A stretch of 64,000 bases of DNA from contig OZ037879.1 of the NCBI GenBank assembly GCA_964035575.1, positions 496,001-560,000 of the forward strand, given 5' to 3'. Within the stretch, counting starts at the first letter, position 1. Each line of letters opens with the position of its first letter. A program made the translations under genes and the position numbers. Positions 63,936 through 64,000 of this stretch are shown here, piece after piece. The DNA is from Rhynchopus sp. YZ270_cl-10. Lineage: Eukaryota > Euglenozoa > Diplonemea > Diplonemida > Diplonemidae. The notes under the pieces are model-generated. The model was not told where the DNA came from. It saw nothing but the letters and a program-made list of their open reading frames with translations, and searched no databases.

Positions 63936-64000
63936 TTAGGTTATTCTTTGGTTTATTCATCAGTCATTTGGTTTGCTTTTTGTTTTTGTTTTTTTGTGTA

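Larger units (their letters stand above)
60884..64000. other. Gene-free A/T-rich stretch to window end
   Basis: No supportable gene. It holds hairpins of families I (60955-61005), F (62696-62752), A' (62834-62873), D (63318-63398) and A (63417-63473, 63898-63935). Confidence 0.55.

Overview
The window is nuclear DNA from a single-celled eukaryote, probably a flagellate. It is gene-poor and full of A/T homopolymers, with GC-richer coding islands. One gene encodes a ciliary/flagellar WD-repeat plus coiled-coil protein and is split by three spliceosomal introns (GT...AG, phases 1, 2 and 0). All four host genes lie on the minus strand, and several start codons follow a pyrimidine tract ending in AG. 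One-directional genes with trans-splice-like acceptors, together with a kinetoplastid-style multi-CCCH protein, would fit Euglenozoa, perhaps a diplonemid. That placement is inference; no marker gene proves it.

Host genes, in transcription order from right to left: a CFAP57-like ciliary protein (38351 down to 31999), a beta-propeller protein (31692 to 30499), a nitrilase (30063 to 29098) and an SPX-like/CCCH zinc-finger protein (26685 to 24472). Nothing shows that they share a pathway. They look like neighbours in one directional cluster.

Mobile DNA dominates the rest. A two-ORF LINE (15765-22186) carries an APE endonuclease and a reverse transcriptase. A nearly identical 5'-truncated copy (42941-46369) has a 7-bp target-site duplication (TSD), so the family moved recently. 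Several DNA-transposon-like families can be defined from terminal inverted repeats (TIRs) plus TSDs: hAT-type elements (8-bp TSD), a TGGYG...CRCCA family (5-bp TSD, three copies), and a group beginning CAT with 6-bp TSDs whose ends are packed with short palindromic motifs. The largest CAT element is a 9.6-kb composite (40197-49771) containing two minisatellites, the truncated LINE, a nested TA-flanked element and recombinase-like fragments. A 1.2-kb near-perfect fold-back lies at 58852-60047.

The most distinctive feature is a set of dispersed hairpins, about 25-60 nt each and numbering in the dozens. Several families have different stems but share an apical CCTCTCGTG-like loop (CACGAGAGG on the minus strand). 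Every copy I recognised of the main families lies in the same orientation. The LINE's 3' tail has the same layout, so these hairpins may be stranded 3' tails of LINEs or SINEs, or a transcript-level signal.
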